From assembly GCA_914767715.1 (NCBI GenBank), contig OU612070.1, positions 22,930,025-22,990,024 of the forward strand: a stretch of DNA of 60,000 nucleotides, in the 5' to 3' direction. Of this stretch, positions 46,101 through 59,700 are shown piece by piece. This DNA is from Membranipora membranacea. Taxonomy: Eukaryota > Bryozoa > Gymnolaemata > Cheilostomatida > Membraniporidae. A program made the translations under genes and the position numbers. Numbering within the stretch: position 1 is the stretch's first letter; the number at the start of each line of letters is the position of its first letter. Below the pieces are notes generated by a model, which searched no databases, was not told the DNA's origin, and was given only the letters and a program-made list of their open reading frames with translations.

Positions 46101-49100
46101 TATATAATATAGCTCTATATATTGTGCCATGTTCTGATCCGCCCGCTAAATCATTCTAATAAGGTAGTATGATATGTGATGACAGATGGTAACAGCTGTT
46201 GACAGCTGGTGAAAGGTGGTGACAGCTGGTGACAGCTGGTGACAGGTGATAGTAGATGATGACAGGGGTGAGTGATTGGTTAAGAAACTTGAAAGATATA
46301 TTTTGTGACTTACAGTGAGCTCTTTTGGTCTTGCAGTCTTTGTCCCCTTCCAGAATAGCCTTGCCTGGGATTGAAAATAAGAAATGGGGCATTTATTATC
46401 AGTCGTTTGTAGTTGTCCCACGTTTTGATGTGCTTCGTTGTAGCTCTTTAGCTTTGGGCATTTTACTAAGTAAGACTACCACAATGCAACTTCCTCATAC
46501 GTTCAACATGATCTCTTTTGGCAACTCAGATCAATTATGAAAATTATCATCACAAACATCAAACTACCGGGCAGTTATTGATCGCATTTCCACCCACCCC
46601 CTCCACTCCCGTCCAGGAAACATCCATGGTGTAATTTAGTATATCTTTTGACTCAAGTATTTTCACTGACAATTTGTGCAACTTTTATTGCATGTGACAA
46701 TACAAATTTAAAAAACTGTAGCTATGAGTCTTTGGTCTAACTCGTTGTTTAGCAGATACTTGAACGTTTCTAACTTATTTCTGACAAAGTTCGAGAGCCA
46801 AAATAAATGCCACAGGACTATGAGTGAGGACTATATTTGTTGTAATTCATCGCATCCAATATATTTGAAAATAAAATAATAGTATACCGTGGAACTATAG
46901 TCATAGACTTATATCTAGTTCCATTTTGTCTCAGATCACTGCTTGATGTCGCGTGTGAAATGGTATCCTCATCTACTGATTCCAAAATCTGTGATCCTCT
47001 ATCAAAAAATGTACACAGTTTTACATTCATCAGACTAGAACATGGTGAATGAAGCTTTGATGTGGTAGATATGCCAGCTGTAAATGTATAAAATTGTTTG
47101 CTGGGAGCATTTTATTCACATTTCAAACCTACAGTCAGAAAACTAGAACAAGTCAGACTTGTCTAAATGTAATAATGTGTGACACATATCATGTCTATGC
47201 ATAATTTTATTTTAAAGTATACAACATTTTCTCGGATGTTTAAAGTAATGCAATCAGCAACTGGGATGGATATCCATATTAGAATATCCATAGACACATA
47301 ATTGAACAGTGCATGTCTTCGATCAAACATGGGGTAAATTGTCCATACCTAACTGATGAGCCGGGTCTAGACTGCTCTTTTGATTTTCGTCTTTGTTGCT
47401 TTCGAGCATGTGGTGGTGTGTTAGGGTACTTTTTCTCTGATGAAGGTTGACGGCTGTCAAATAATTGTAACAATCTGTTAGTGGATAGGAAACGTCTCTT
47501 AACTAACTGTGGATGATGCTTGCTATACAGATTCAATAACATTCGTTTCCAGATGGGTCGATTTTGATTTTAGTCTTATTGTGGCTCCTTTTATATGGTC
47601 AGAATATTGGTGGTTGGCTCGATATATATATAGGGGGCGTTTTCTCTTTTACAATAACAATTATTTATTACAATGCAGGCAATTAGAACTTCAATTATCG
47701 GACCATTTCTATGTGACGGTTGTCTTCTTTTGAGAAAAGGTAAGAGATCTCCAATATCAAAAGTAGGTTAACATTAGATTTTGCTGATATTGTCATGAAA
47801 CATACAATATCGAAGTGTGATAGCTTCCAATTTTGATAATGGTCGATATGAAGGAGATACTCCTTGGGTGCTATCAGTATAATTTTTAGCCAATATATCA
47901 TTCTAGCCTGATAGCAATAATGCACAGCATTCGGCAATAGCCAACTCACTACAATAGGTTGGCCACGCATACAATCCAAATGATCAACAAAAAAACATCA
48001 GATTGGGACACTCTACCTCAGCAAAACACACACAGATATGCCCACAAGGCAACATTGACAATTCGCATTTAAAAAATAAAGTAAAGAAAGCAGTAGACCA
48101 CTTTTCGCTACCATTTCAAATTAAAAATGATTGGCAAGCTTTGCACATATATATATCATGTCAGACCTGATTAGTAACATATATGTTTGTCACTTTACTT
48201 AGTCATGATGGCTGAGAGGGTCTCATACCACACTGCTTGCGGATCAATGGCAATAGTGCCACAAACTGGCTCAATTGACCTATTTACATTTTGCCTATGA
48301 AAGCTAACTTTTCCCAGTACGGTTGGGGTGAATTTTCAGATTGAGAACTCAAGCACATTTGAATTTGTTCAGTAGCTACAATGCAAACATAACGAGCCAC
48401 ATGCACAAAGTAGACCAAGTTTGGTCCATTTGCCTGCATTCTGATTTGCGCCCGAACAACTGGTCACGCCGCGGTGTGACCAGTGGAAGGAAGCAACTGG
48501 AATACAGGAAATGTTATTAAATTTGATCTATGCGCAAAGTTGTATAGTACAGCATGCAGAGTTTTATTGAAATTAAATGAATCAACATCACTGAGCCAGA
48601 AGAGCTCAATATGGTTAGCGGAGGAAAACTTAGGGTGAGAAGAGAGCATTTGAACTCAGAATAAGGGAAATTGGGTACCCAACACGACATAGGTTCTACA
48701 ATGTGAGGACAATAGACACATAATAACTGTAACGCTGTATTTTGTTGTAGACTGGTAATGTAAAGTAGCAAATCCATGCAAAAGGCAGTCAACCCATGCA
48801 TGGAAACAGCAATTCATGACAAGAAATTTATAATCATCCTACAAACTGCTGGGATTACCATTTTTGAAACTATCCTACAGAGAAACACAATACACTCAAA
48901 TATAACAATATATATTTGTGTTACCCGTAACTTAATCGTCAGAAATAAAATCCATTATATCTGTAAACCAATACACCTAATAGCTGAATTTGAGTTGTGT
49001 CCAAAAATTATTCATTGAATATTATCATCACCTTTTCTCATAGTGTGTACCAGCATAGAATTTTAACTCTTTGTATGTCACTAAAATGTTCACAATATTT

Positions 49101-51386
49101 GAAAATATTATTGCAAGCTCTGAACTATTCAAACTTATATGCCCATGGATAAAAAGAGGACAACTTTGATATTACAATGGAATTTCCCGTGACAAATACA
49201 TAGCAGACAGCAATTTTCCATGACCATAATGTAAATTCCTTAGCTGTTTCCGATAATATATATACATTTATGATATTGCGGCGAAAAAAAATGCAATTCA
49301 CTGGATTTTTCTTGTCTTACCTGATGCTAGGCCCGTATGCACCAAACTGTACATCTAGTTCTGTTTGTTTGTTGACGGCTGCAGCATACTCCTTCTGATC
49401 ATTTACTGGAGGATCATAATGTGGGTTCTCAAAGGATACCCCTCCGTCAGCACCTCTACAAAAAATGTTTTACAATACTTCTTACTGAATTTCAAATTAG
49501 AAAATGTACGTACAGCAAAATGAATGCTTTCCCCTCCCAAGCCTTTTCAAGCAGCCACGGGTTTGGGTTTTTTGTTTTGTTAATCCTTGTCACATGCGAT
49601 AAGTCTACCCCCTCCCTTCCAATAACAAAGCTATTTGCCAATTAATCACCAAATCCATATCTATGCAGTGTTAGTTTTTGTGTATCCTGCGACTTACATC
49701 TTTATTATCCTTTGCTATCAATAATTTTATCATGTTAATAAGATCAGCAAATATATTATAAGATGGCCTGTGCATCAGGATTTGCGTCACATTTAGCAGC
49801 CAGTGCTGAAAGTTTTGCTCAATGTGTGCTCACTCAGCATCCCCACCCACGTGTATCACTCATAATAGGGAATTTCCCAAAATAATGAAAACTGGAAATT
49901 TCAAACAAAAAAGGAGGTTGCAATTAAATACAATGATTTATTGAAGTTCCCATGACTGCTAAAAATCATCATGATTCAGCGATGAGAAGCTTTGGGATTT
50001 CCTACCGAATCAGAGGCAAAAGCATCATTAAGGTGTTCACTCAGCGAAGCATGTTCCATATCAAGTCAAACAGCTAATAAATGGACTTGTCTACTGAATG
50101 CATCTTGTAGAAACGCTATCATATATTGATAGCACTCATTGAATAACTATGTAGTTGCGCAATAGGATAACTGCTCAGAAATATCATATGATTGGTCATG
50201 TTGTGAGGGGATCCGGTTGTTGACTGGCAATGATATCTTAGATACGGCATTCTTGTTCGCCTTGTTGAGTGCAAACTACTAATATAATGGTGCATTATGT
50301 GACAAAACTTTTTGAATGGAATTTATAATCCCTGTATTTCAAATATTATCTAACCCAGTTTGAGTAAAGCTGATACAGTTCCATGCACAGCTTCCCAAAC
50401 TATGTTTGACACTCAAAAAGTTAGCCATAATAAAGAAAGCTGAAAGTTGCATTGTAAATGGACTACTTGAAATGAGGACTACGACTCAGTTTCAAGAAAA
50501 AGAGGTCAGCTGAATTTGAGTGAATTGAGTTATTTTATCACCGGTGAATTTTCTAACAGAACCTTAGAGGCAGGGAAGGCCTTCGGGCGAGGCGGAGGAC
50601 TTAGGGTGATGAGAGACCGTCAGGTGGGTTTGGGATAAAGAGGTTTTTTTTGTAAGCTCAAACTACATAAGCAGAAGACCAAAATTGCAATATATTAATC
50701 TGTATACCTTTGTTGGTGAGGTACTTGATTCTTCTTGTCAGAGAGAAGTAGGCGGTTCTTGTCACCAATAGGTCCAATAATCTCTTCAGTAGGAATGCCA
50801 CCTTGATCAGAAGAGTGCTCCTTCTTTTTGCTGCTCCGAGTAAACTTATTCTTCTATTGAGAAAATTCAAATATTCTCTGTGTTAGGATAGATGAGTTGT
50901 GTATGATGGCATTAGAGATATGAAGGCGGGCAGGGCTCCCATCCACTGTCATTTAAAACTTTCCTAGTAATTAGATTTGCACAGCTAACAACCTCTCTAG
51001 ACTCAGTGATTCTTTAAAAATAGATTATAAGTTGGAACCACTGATTTATAAATCAGTGGTTGGAACGCTAGAAAATAAAATTCTGACAAAATGAGGGAAA
51101 CCCTAACAGTTCTCTTTCCAACAGGCTAGAGATATTCTGAACGATTATTGTTGCAAAATCCCTAGAAAAGTAGGTAATGTCTAGGTTTGGTGTAAGACTG
51201 ATACAAGTTTGGGTGTTTGGAAGCGTTGACTTGCACTATGTAAACATCAGCGATTCAACGATTGATGGCAGCAAGCTGACTTTTCTGACATTTGTGACTA
51301 GTCAGATTGACTCAGAGAACAGCTATATTAGTAGTTATGATAATCACACTTACTATAGATTTGAGTGTCTTCTTTCCCCACTCCAT
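43186..51386 (-). CDS. Gene D: unrecognised NPxY/coiled-coil protein, paralogue of gene C, complete, 341 aa
   Basis: Eleven minus-strand exons: 51386-51354, 50853-50708, 49455-49321, 47453-47349, 46998-46888, 46364-46314, 45331-45263, 44839-44742, 44490-44353, 43701-43663, 43286-43186 (TAG). They total 1026 nt with consistent phases. The 11-codon first exon (MEWGKKTLKSI) is too short to stand alone and was found by its match to gene C's [14 protein letters not shown] exon and its GTAAGT donor. Conserved blocks with gene [36 protein letters not shown] (NPxY at 70-73); [51 protein letters not shown] (heptads); CSNCSS; HDEKL; and an acidic DSEDDSDND tail. Exon 9 is one exon where gene C has two. 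The C-terminus TYYV fits a class II PDZ ligand pattern; gene C ends IGYY. No membrane segment or signal peptide. Family unknown. Confidence 0.86.
45461..46066. mobile_element. MITE of TACCGTAA family, copy 2, longer, with a transposase-like start
   Basis: Left end TACCGTAATCCCTCACCTAT, right end CACTTATAAGTC...GACTTATAGGTGAGGTTTTACGGTA; the ends are inverted repeats with TA outermost. About 606 bp, in gene D intron 6. Besides a decayed tRNA-like segment (about 45590-45665) it keeps a short ORF (45774-45926). TA borders and the ORF suggest descent from a pogo/Tigger-like DNA transposon by internal deletion. Confidence 0.78.
45774..45926 (+). pseudogene. 50-codon CENP-B/Psq-type helix-turn-helix ORF within the MITE
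   Basis: The ORF opens MPRTSYTIQQKLEVLRTVEK and continues with KTARELNINRRLIQRWRAS before a TGA. The pattern of a basic start, 'YT..QKLEVL', then 'TARELNI..R.IQRWR' is that of the N-terminal DNA-binding domain of pogo/Tigger transposases and relatives. The DDE catalytic domain is absent. It is a remnant; alternatively such a fragment could still bind the MITE ends. Confidence 0.6.
46178..46267. repeat. Minisatellite of TGGTGACAGC units
   Basis: About nine imperfect 10-bp units (CTGGTGACAG and variants such as ATGGTAACAG) lie in gene D intron 6, some 45 bases from exon 6. Confidence 0.75.
51036..51061. repeat. Perfect 26-bp palindrome
   Basis: AACCACTGATTTA is followed directly by its reverse complement with no spacer. 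It lies in gene D intron 1. Confidence 0.6.
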
Positions 51387-52139
51387 GATGTTACAACTTT
51401 GTGGATAAACTTCCTTATCTCTCACCTACTTGCTTGATTGTAGATTGTAGATTTTAATATGACTAATATGATGGAAAAACCCAGATTGGAAATTCCCTTG
51501 TCAGTGCTAAATTATCTTACCTGACTAGACAGGGGTCACACAAACTGTCCTCTGTCAATTTCAATTTTAAAGTTGAATCTTAGGTTATAAGCCAAGTCTA
51601 TGGAATACACAAACGTTACGCAAACATTCCTAAAATAAGCTCCTGTTTTATAGTCAACAGTACGCTTTGTTGCCATAGGTATGAGATATTTATATAGGTA
51701 TGCAATATTTATTACAATAACAAAATCAGCGGGTGACGTGGCACCTTTTCTGAATTTTAAACTATTCGATAATTTTGGCAGGCTGCCATATCTGTGACAC
51801 TGACATTGCAACTTAGTTTCAAGGAGAACTCAACAGGCAGCCGTTGCAGTATATTTTCAAGTAAAAGGAAGATAAATTCCAATTCAATTCAACCCTGCCT
51901 AGATTGATAGAGCAACAAATTCTAACCCAACAATAGACATCAATATGGTACTACCATCCTCATAAAGTACTGCTTTTCATTATTTGGAATTATCATGATC
52001 TAATTGGGAGCATTGTGTTGCACTGCGAATATGATATTACATGGTCTGTTCGGATCAGGAACATAAATATAGGAGGTCTAGTACTGTGTGCTTGCAGGTA
52101 GTACAAAGATCTCTCTCGGCCTCTTCAAAAAATAGTAGC

Positions 52140-52225
52140 CGGCAACGGCGGGCAAGGGTACAGGGTACTACCCCACACAAGCCACCTTCGCTTAAGGGGG
52201 CCCGTCGAATAGGGTGGTCAAATAG
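52140..52225 (+). repeat. Short dispersed repeat (family 5), copy 1
   Basis: GGGTACTACCCCACACAAGC...TTAAGGGGGCCCGT...AATAGGG.GGTCAAATA is shared with 57127-57215. About 85 bp; its GC content is above that of its surroundings. Confidence 0.6.
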
Positions 52226-52779
52226 GGCATAGTGCAAAAAAAAGTTTAATTTCCAAAAAATCAATGTGTTAGAAATTCCATTGCTATTGCAGCAAGTCAT
52301 TGCACCCGATCTATGATGGTATACAATCAGCGTATAGATAACTTGGCCCAGTAATGAGTGGAACCAACACCCACCCAGAATTTTGTTCTTAATTTTACAC
52401 TATGATTTCCTGTTGACATAATTCTTAAATTGATGGAAAAATTAATAGTTTGGCACTATTCACTGCTTCAGCCTGCTAAGCTTCTGGGATTTGGAGTTAC
52501 CTGCACTTTGAGTCAACTGGCCATACATTTATGTAAGTGATGACCATTTGCGGCCAATCCGACAATCAATGAAGGAGTGTCACCACAATTTTATTCTTAC
52601 CAGTAATTGGAGTTCGACTGCAACAGTAGATGCATAGGTACATAGAAACGAGCCCTAATACCCAGCCATTAATCGGTTAGGTACAATCAGCTTTGATTAA
52701 AAAATTGGGCTGTCTGGTGATCAGTTGTACTAACATCTCAGTGGGAAAACACTGATCTGTCACAATAATGTAAAGGGTT

Positions 52780-53320
52780 TATCAAAAACCCAATAGAACC
52801 CTTGATTACTGGAGACACCGCCCTTCATCCAATATTAACGACGGCAGTCAGCCTAGTTAGATAAACAAACAGTAAAAAGTTGCAACTTTGACTCTGGCTG
52901 TTATTTTTATAAAGCGTACTAACTAATCTGTAAAAATTGTTATGGGGTTATGCTTATAAATCTGGTGGCAGCCACTGCAAAAAAAAGCTGGAAGCGCAAC
53001 TTGATTTAGGAAATTGGCAGAATAGAGTTTGCCAGAGTTTTTCGAGCCGATCGCAATGGTATAATGTACCTTGGATTATGTTGCATGCTAAGCGCCTAAA
53101 AATGCAAAAAGGAAAGTTTATCAATCAAAAAGTAATGATATGCTTGCAACATCTGGAAGAGCAGGTCAGAGTAAGAGGATATGCAAGTTTTCATGCATCT
53201 GCTTTTATGAATAGCCGAGGAATAGCCGAGAAACAGCCGAAAATGGTGGTGATAAGCTGATATATTACCGTCAGATAGCTATCAATTTTGCTGCCACATG
53301 GCAAACTGGTTTTGGAGTTT
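52780..53320 (+). repeat. Repeat family 4, copy 2
   Basis: Partner of 41138-41600, sharing CACCGCCCTTCATCCAAT, GTCAGCCTAGTTA, GAATAGCCGAG and GATAAGCTGATAT. Its longest open frame is not protein-like. Confidence 0.55.
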
Positions 53321-53722
53321 CGTATCAGCCTTTTTTGTTACTGTGAATTTGTGGCAACAATCAAACCCTCTCCAGCTAATTTTGCAAATGGATAGGAGGA
53401 GGCTGCCAACGGACTATTTGTCACACTGAAATCAATTAACCCACAGTTTCTGTCATTATGCTCAGTAGGTAAAGTTGGTAATTAATTTATTGTCAAAAAT
53501 GAACTCTAAAACATTATACATGAAATACCAGTCCTTTTTCCGAGAATTCCTTCAGTATATTCACCTATTTTGATGATCATTACCAATTCATAAATAAAAA
53601 GCTGAGCACCATTTCGACATTTCTATTAAATATGCACAAATATAGCTATGATTACAGTTATATATATTGCATAATATGATATAGATAATATATAATATAA
53701 TGTATTGATATCATAAATTCCA

Positions 53723-56700
53723 TCAGCAGGGTCTTCCAGCTCTATATCTGAGGTTGTCTATAGCTATGTCCTCTTTAGCATTCCGTCCACTAGATGTGTA
53801 ACTAACTATGATCTACAACAGACGCGAGAGAGAATATAAACTACTGAATATATATCCCACTGTTTAGCACGACTAACGATGTTTGGTGGATTTACTTATT
53901 TTGACTTTCCATAATAAGGTTCATTAGCAAACAATCGAAATCAGAGTCTCAGGGCAGTAAAAAGGAAACTACGGCAGTAAATGCCACTGAGAAACTTCAA
54001 TATTCATATTTAAATCAGAATCTCGCAACAGAAAATTCACAGTTGGGAATATACCTAATGCTATATGAGGAATTCTCAGCTGTAAGACAAGATATCTGAG
54101 TGACAGAGTGCAACACTGTTCCTACCATAGACCTATATTTTTAACGTACGATGATGTATTATATCTGTGTATTTAGTTTTTGTGTAGCCTTATCTCAAAG
54201 GCCCCTCTTTCAAGCAAAACAAAAAAGGGGCCTTTGAGATAAGGCTTGTTTTTGTACCTGCTGACAGCTTTCTGAGACTGCAATCACTTACCTGATGAGG
54301 ATTAGCACTGCTGCTGCTACTCGTTGATGGTATATTAAGAGTTAATCTCTGCCTTCGCCATCGGCTCCCCCTATTCCTCGACATGGTAAACAGTATCTGT
54401 TGGGTGGCTACACTCCTTATTGTCAGCGTCCCTATCCTGTTTCTTGCTGCTTTCATGTGGTATGAGAATGTCAAACATCCCTGTCCAGCTGTAATAACAA
54501 AAAGTTTGTAATTTGTTGAGATGAGTCGTCTTCTATCGTGAAAAGAGAAGACCACTTCTAATGTTTTTAAGAATTTTGAAAGATATGATCATTGTCCCTA
54601 ACACCCTTTTCACATTAGTTTACGAACTTGAGAGCTTAGTTTGTTGTTAGCATCTTACAACTAAGGACTAATTTTAATGTAACAAAAAATAATTAGAGTC
54701 TGTCAACTGTTTGAATAGCTGAGCAGTAAAACAACATCTACAACATTTGCATGTATAAAGACCATAGACTCATATACTGCAAGTGACTTACCTCTCAATT
54801 TGCTCAATCCAAATTCTCCTCTGTCAGCCTCCAAATACAAATAGTTTTGCCCTAAAATCAGCATAGACACAATCATTAGTAGGGGTAAACAGATTATCGG
54901 AATTGAGTTGTGCATTGAGCCTTTGAGTGAATCTGCCATCATATCTAAGTCAATTTGAAATTATGTATGAAATGGCAGGCCAATTGATCCTCAAAAGATT
55001 TATCTGTGATTTCAAAATGACCAAGTAGATCATCTACCCCATCTATCAATTCTCAATCTCATCTCAATGAGCAAACCATCAGAGGGAGCCCAGCTGGGCG
55101 AAAGACATCTGTTTATTACACACCTTGGCTGGCTGAGTTAGGACCTGTACCGGAAGCAGGTGTTCTTCCTCTCCATACCTGCCATACATCAGAGTTACCA
55201 TCAACAGACCTACCAATCCAACTGCAGTCTTGACCGCTCTCAAATCCACAAGTCAATGAAGTCGGAGGGTCTAAGGAAAAATGGAAAATATGTATTAGTG
55301 CAAATTGTACAAAGACGTTTAAGTACCTTCTGACTTGGTGGGGCATCTCCAGTAACAGCTTCAATTCTAGGACTGGCACATAGCGGAAGAAGGGAGCAAC
55401 AGTCAATAGTCTGAGGGGCTCAGACTAAGCGGGAGACACAACTCAGAAAAGTCTTGTGCAGAAACTATAAACTTTTTTATAGATGATTTGTGAGAATGAC
55501 CTCCAGAGAAATATCTTTATTTTAACTATAATAAACTTAACTTAAATTATTTTAATAACCTGTAAACAATTGTTGTCATCAAATTGTTTGGATACACACA
55601 GTTTTTCTCTTTGCTAATAAAATTATGTATTATTAATTTTTTGAGTTTTCATCTCATTTTGGTGGCGGTACTGAATACTTGACAAGTTTAAGCTCAAACA
55701 GGAGATTGTGTTGAGTGGTTTGGATACTCTTGAGAATTGCATGATGGGTAAATACCAGTTAATCATATTATAAATTATTATATTACATTTATTATACATA
55801 ACATATTAGACTTACCAGGCTTTGGACATATGACTGCGTTCGATGGGCAGCTGCCTTCAATCATCTGGAAGTCATCTATACCAAGATCCCCCGATCTACC
55901 ACCACCTCCGATCACAGTCAGTGCCACTCTCGCTGTATCAAATAAGACCTGCTGCGGGGGTATTGTGATCTACAAAGAAACATAGCAAAAGTCGTTCAAC
56001 AAGGTCTAATATTTGTCTGCCATTCTCAATAATATTGGAATACTGCGTGACCTGTAGGAGTCTAATCCTCATCTGGTATAGTCAGTAAATCAATCCAGTA
56101 GAGTAAGACACTGGCTATCACAAGGCACGCAATGAAGTCTGCACTAGACTAGACATGGCAAAACTTCGCAGCACAAATAAATTATCATTAACTCAAGTTC
56201 CAATCAATGATGTAATATTATTTGGGTAGCTTTAAGGAGGCAGGAGCAGTGAAATAAATCTAGTGAAATCTCCCTGTGTAACCATCATCACCTCATAACC
56301 AAATTATACAAATTTGTTTTTGTGCCAGTGAAAAAATCATTCCCTTAATGTAATTTTTAGCACTCTTGTATGATTATGTCCAATAAGCAGTGAACAAATT
56401 AGAATAACAACAATTACCTGTGCTGGCTGCCAGAGAGGGTTACTGGGGGTCCTCCTAGACAAGAAGGGCATAGAGTGTCTGTTAGAACCATCACTGACTA
56501 ATACAAGCTCCAGTCTAGAGTTAGCTGACCACTGAGATCCATGTGTGCTATACATGAACCGTATACATGCACCGGCTGCCCAAAAAATAAAACAATAAAT
56601 TACAAAAGAGTTCAAAAAATCCTTCATGTTGTAATATCAAGTAAACTGTTCAGCAATCCTATCCTCAGACTCAGGCTCAGACTAATCTTTCTCTAGACTG

Positions 56701-59700
56701 TGACCACCTGTGTTAACAGATTGACCTTGTGCTATCATCCGATTAGACTTGTATTGATGTTCAGCTTACATCCGAATCAAACTGCTATTCAGGATATAGA
56801 TGTTGCAGGTGATATGAAGAGTACGCGGCAGACAACTGTTGGGACAATCAATATCACAGGTTTTAGCAATATGTATAGATCGTTGTTTGCATGTTTACAC
56901 CGTACCGTTGAATTCAAACAGTGTGTTAAATCTGAACTCTTTTCGTGACCCAGCAGCATTGGATGTCATGAGAAGATAATTCACACCATCTACAGCCCAG
57001 TTAGGTCCTGTCTGCGCAATACGGCCATTCGATCCTACAATCAACAAAATAACAAAATAAAGATGGATAGACAAACAGCCTTGAATGTCAGCAAGTGTTC
57101 ATGGGCCAGTTATAAGTATCAATCATCAAGGGTATAGGGTACTACCCCACACAAGCCACTCAAGTTTAAGGGGGCCCGTTAAATAGGGCGGTCAAATAAG
57201 ACCTAGTGCAATGATGCCAAAAGTTTGGAATGCCTGACAACAGAAGCTAAAAGCCATAAATGTATCTCAAGTTGATAGCCAACACTTTCAATCCAATCTG
57301 TGAGCTCCTAATATTCATAAGAAAATAAAAGGTTTCATCTGATAGACTGTGTACCAGTTCAGATGAAAGTGATTCTTTGAGTGAGAACCTAGCAAACATA
57401 CCAGTGAAGTAATTAGATGAAGGCCCACTCTGTATCCTGAAATCATTGCCTGAGGGGGTAGACTGTCCTATCTGAGTAGTTCTAGAGCTGCCATCAAAGC
57501 TCTCACACATCGTAGCTTTGTTTCCGCTGACCAATGCTGAAAAATAACATAAAGAGAAATCACTGCATGTGAACTCTTTATGAACTTTGTGATGATATGA
57601 ATTTTATAATTAAAAAACCGCTCAAAATATGCATTGAGAAGACAATACCCATCATTAAAGGCCATTAAAGAACGTGTCAGATAAACAGGATAAAATGAAG
57701 AATACCATAGCTCTAAAATGAATTCATCACGTCATACGCAATCTAAGTTTTTAGGCATAGTCCCTCCCTCTGGTCGAGACTTCTTTTTGCAAAATTTGCG
57801 TAAGCTCATTTTTGTCAAAACTTGTTCACAATTTCAAACCTAGGATATTGAGATTTGGTACTACGAGTATATAAACATGCAATCAGCTTAATAATTTCTC
57901 ACTTGTGTTCTAGCTTCTCAGATTATCAAGTTATTAATAGCAACTCACGATTTCCTGATCCGTCGCAGCTAGAATCATCAGAACAATTGCCTGTTTGTAG
58001 CGAGTCCCCTGGACAGGTGACTGTACCTGGCAGGTTCCGTATAGCGTTACAAGATCTCAGTCTAGTTCTTTGTCCCTGACAGGATACAACACATGTGGTC
58101 CACTGAGCCCATTGTCCCCAAATACCAGCAACTGTACCTCCTCCACCTGTCATAATAGGACAAGATGTATCAATATCAGAAAACACATAAGGAAATAAAT
58201 TCATTGACTTACAAGGCTAGAAAATAATCAATTTACTTCTCCAATGGCTTGGATCAAGTTTGATCCAGTTTGCCTGCATCCAGGTTTGCTCCCCTTCCCT
58301 GACCATTGTGGGAAAGCTCTTAGCTTGAAACATTTTATAATGTCTCTTACCCATACTTCAAAGTTGTTTGAACTTGGCGGAACAAAACATTGATTAGTTT
58401 GGAAAGCTCACTAAATGACCAAAAAACTGTGCCATGTCAAACTTATTGACTTTCAGCGTCCAGTATCTCAGATAGAAAGACGTTAAAGAAAAGAAATTGA
58501 TTTGATTAACAAACCTATTCTCTGCGTGGTAGTTGAAGAGGTTATCACCGCCTGAGTGGTAGTGGGTGTTGTAGCAGTAGAACAAGGGTCACAACTCAGG
58601 AACTCGAATCTCCTACCAGTATTACACCTGGATATACATGCCCTCCTCCTGAACTGGAATGATGTACCAGTGCTAGGGCATGTAGATGGACTGCATGATG
58701 ACCAGTCACCCCAGGGTAAGAATCCATCTGTCCAAAACAACCATAACAACGAATTCAGACTTGATAGAAAGGTAATAAAAACGTTGAGAGCATAGTAGGC
58801 AAGAAAACATTATCAAACCAACAGCGCATTGTATAGAAGGGGTACGAGGAGGTGGCTCGGCTGATTAGGAACTTTGGTATGCTCCGTTGAGACAGCATCT
58901 GTCATTGTAGCCTCACCCCTACCAGTATTTCATCACCATTCTCCAGAATAAATGGCAAACAATATGACCTCATTTTAGTGGTTTTTAGTGAGAACATTTT
59001 TATAGGGCAGACGTTGCAATACAGTAAAAAAATTAAATAGAATATTACCATGATGTGATTTCATTGCACATAAAAACCTGAATCGGCAAGTTATTGAAGA
59101 ATAAGACAAAATTAGATCACAGATAAAGATGAGCATTTGCATACCTGTGGGCGCACAGGTAACGCCGCTGTTACATTGTGAGGATTCTTGTCTGTTTCCC
59201 TCACATGATTTCCCTCCGTTGGTGGGGGTCGTACACTCCCTACTCCTCAATCTATTACCAGAACCACAGCTAACACTACACGCTCCCCACTCCTGCCAGC
59301 TCTGCCATATGCCATCCACTACATTGATAACAAAAGAATCCGCCATGAGGCATGCCCAGCTGAATGAGACTCTAAAGCTTAAAACAATTAGTTTACCTAA
59401 CAACATTTTTGCAGAGACGTAAAGACGAGTGTTCAAGGCGAGTTGGGTTGGGTTCATTGTACAGTTGCATATGCATTGGTTAAGAATGTTCCGACTTAAT
59501 ACTGTAAATAATCAATCCTGAGATCTCCATATATGAAAACAATGGCAAGATTTATAAGTATAGAACTTGAATCAAACCTTTGCAATCCATGTCACAATTC
59601 TGTGTCTCTGTAGGGGTTCCTAACACTGAACAAGGTCTTCCAGTGCCGACAGGAGGTGTGCAGCTTCGACTTCTTATCTGTGACCCGTTTCCACATGACA

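Larger units (their letters stand above)
51387..53722. other. Spacer between genes E and D (both minus strand)
   Basis: It would include the gene D promoter and the gene E 3'UTR; a minus-strand AATAAA lies near 53488, about 235 bases past the gene E stop. A short repeat (52140-52225) and repeat family 4 copy 2 (52780-53320) occupy part of it. No exon was recognised. Confidence 0.45.

Noticed and set aside
50658-50870. Leucine-rich 70-codon minus-strand frame taken as a membrane segment for gene D
   Set aside because: The alternative frame gives GDKNRLLLSDKKNQV, which matches gene C and has the right phase on both sides.
51386-54292. Gene E (TSP1/MAM) and gene D as one long receptor with an intracellular coiled-coil tail
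   Set aside because: A phase-correct exon at 53812-53723 completes MAM 2 and ends in a stop, and gene D has its own start exon at 51386 matching gene C's. No transmembrane exon was found between them.
58851-58925. Possible SINE copy (GAGGAGGTGGCTCGGCTGAT)
   Set aside because: Resemblance is limited to about 20 bases of the head; no B box or body is recognisable.
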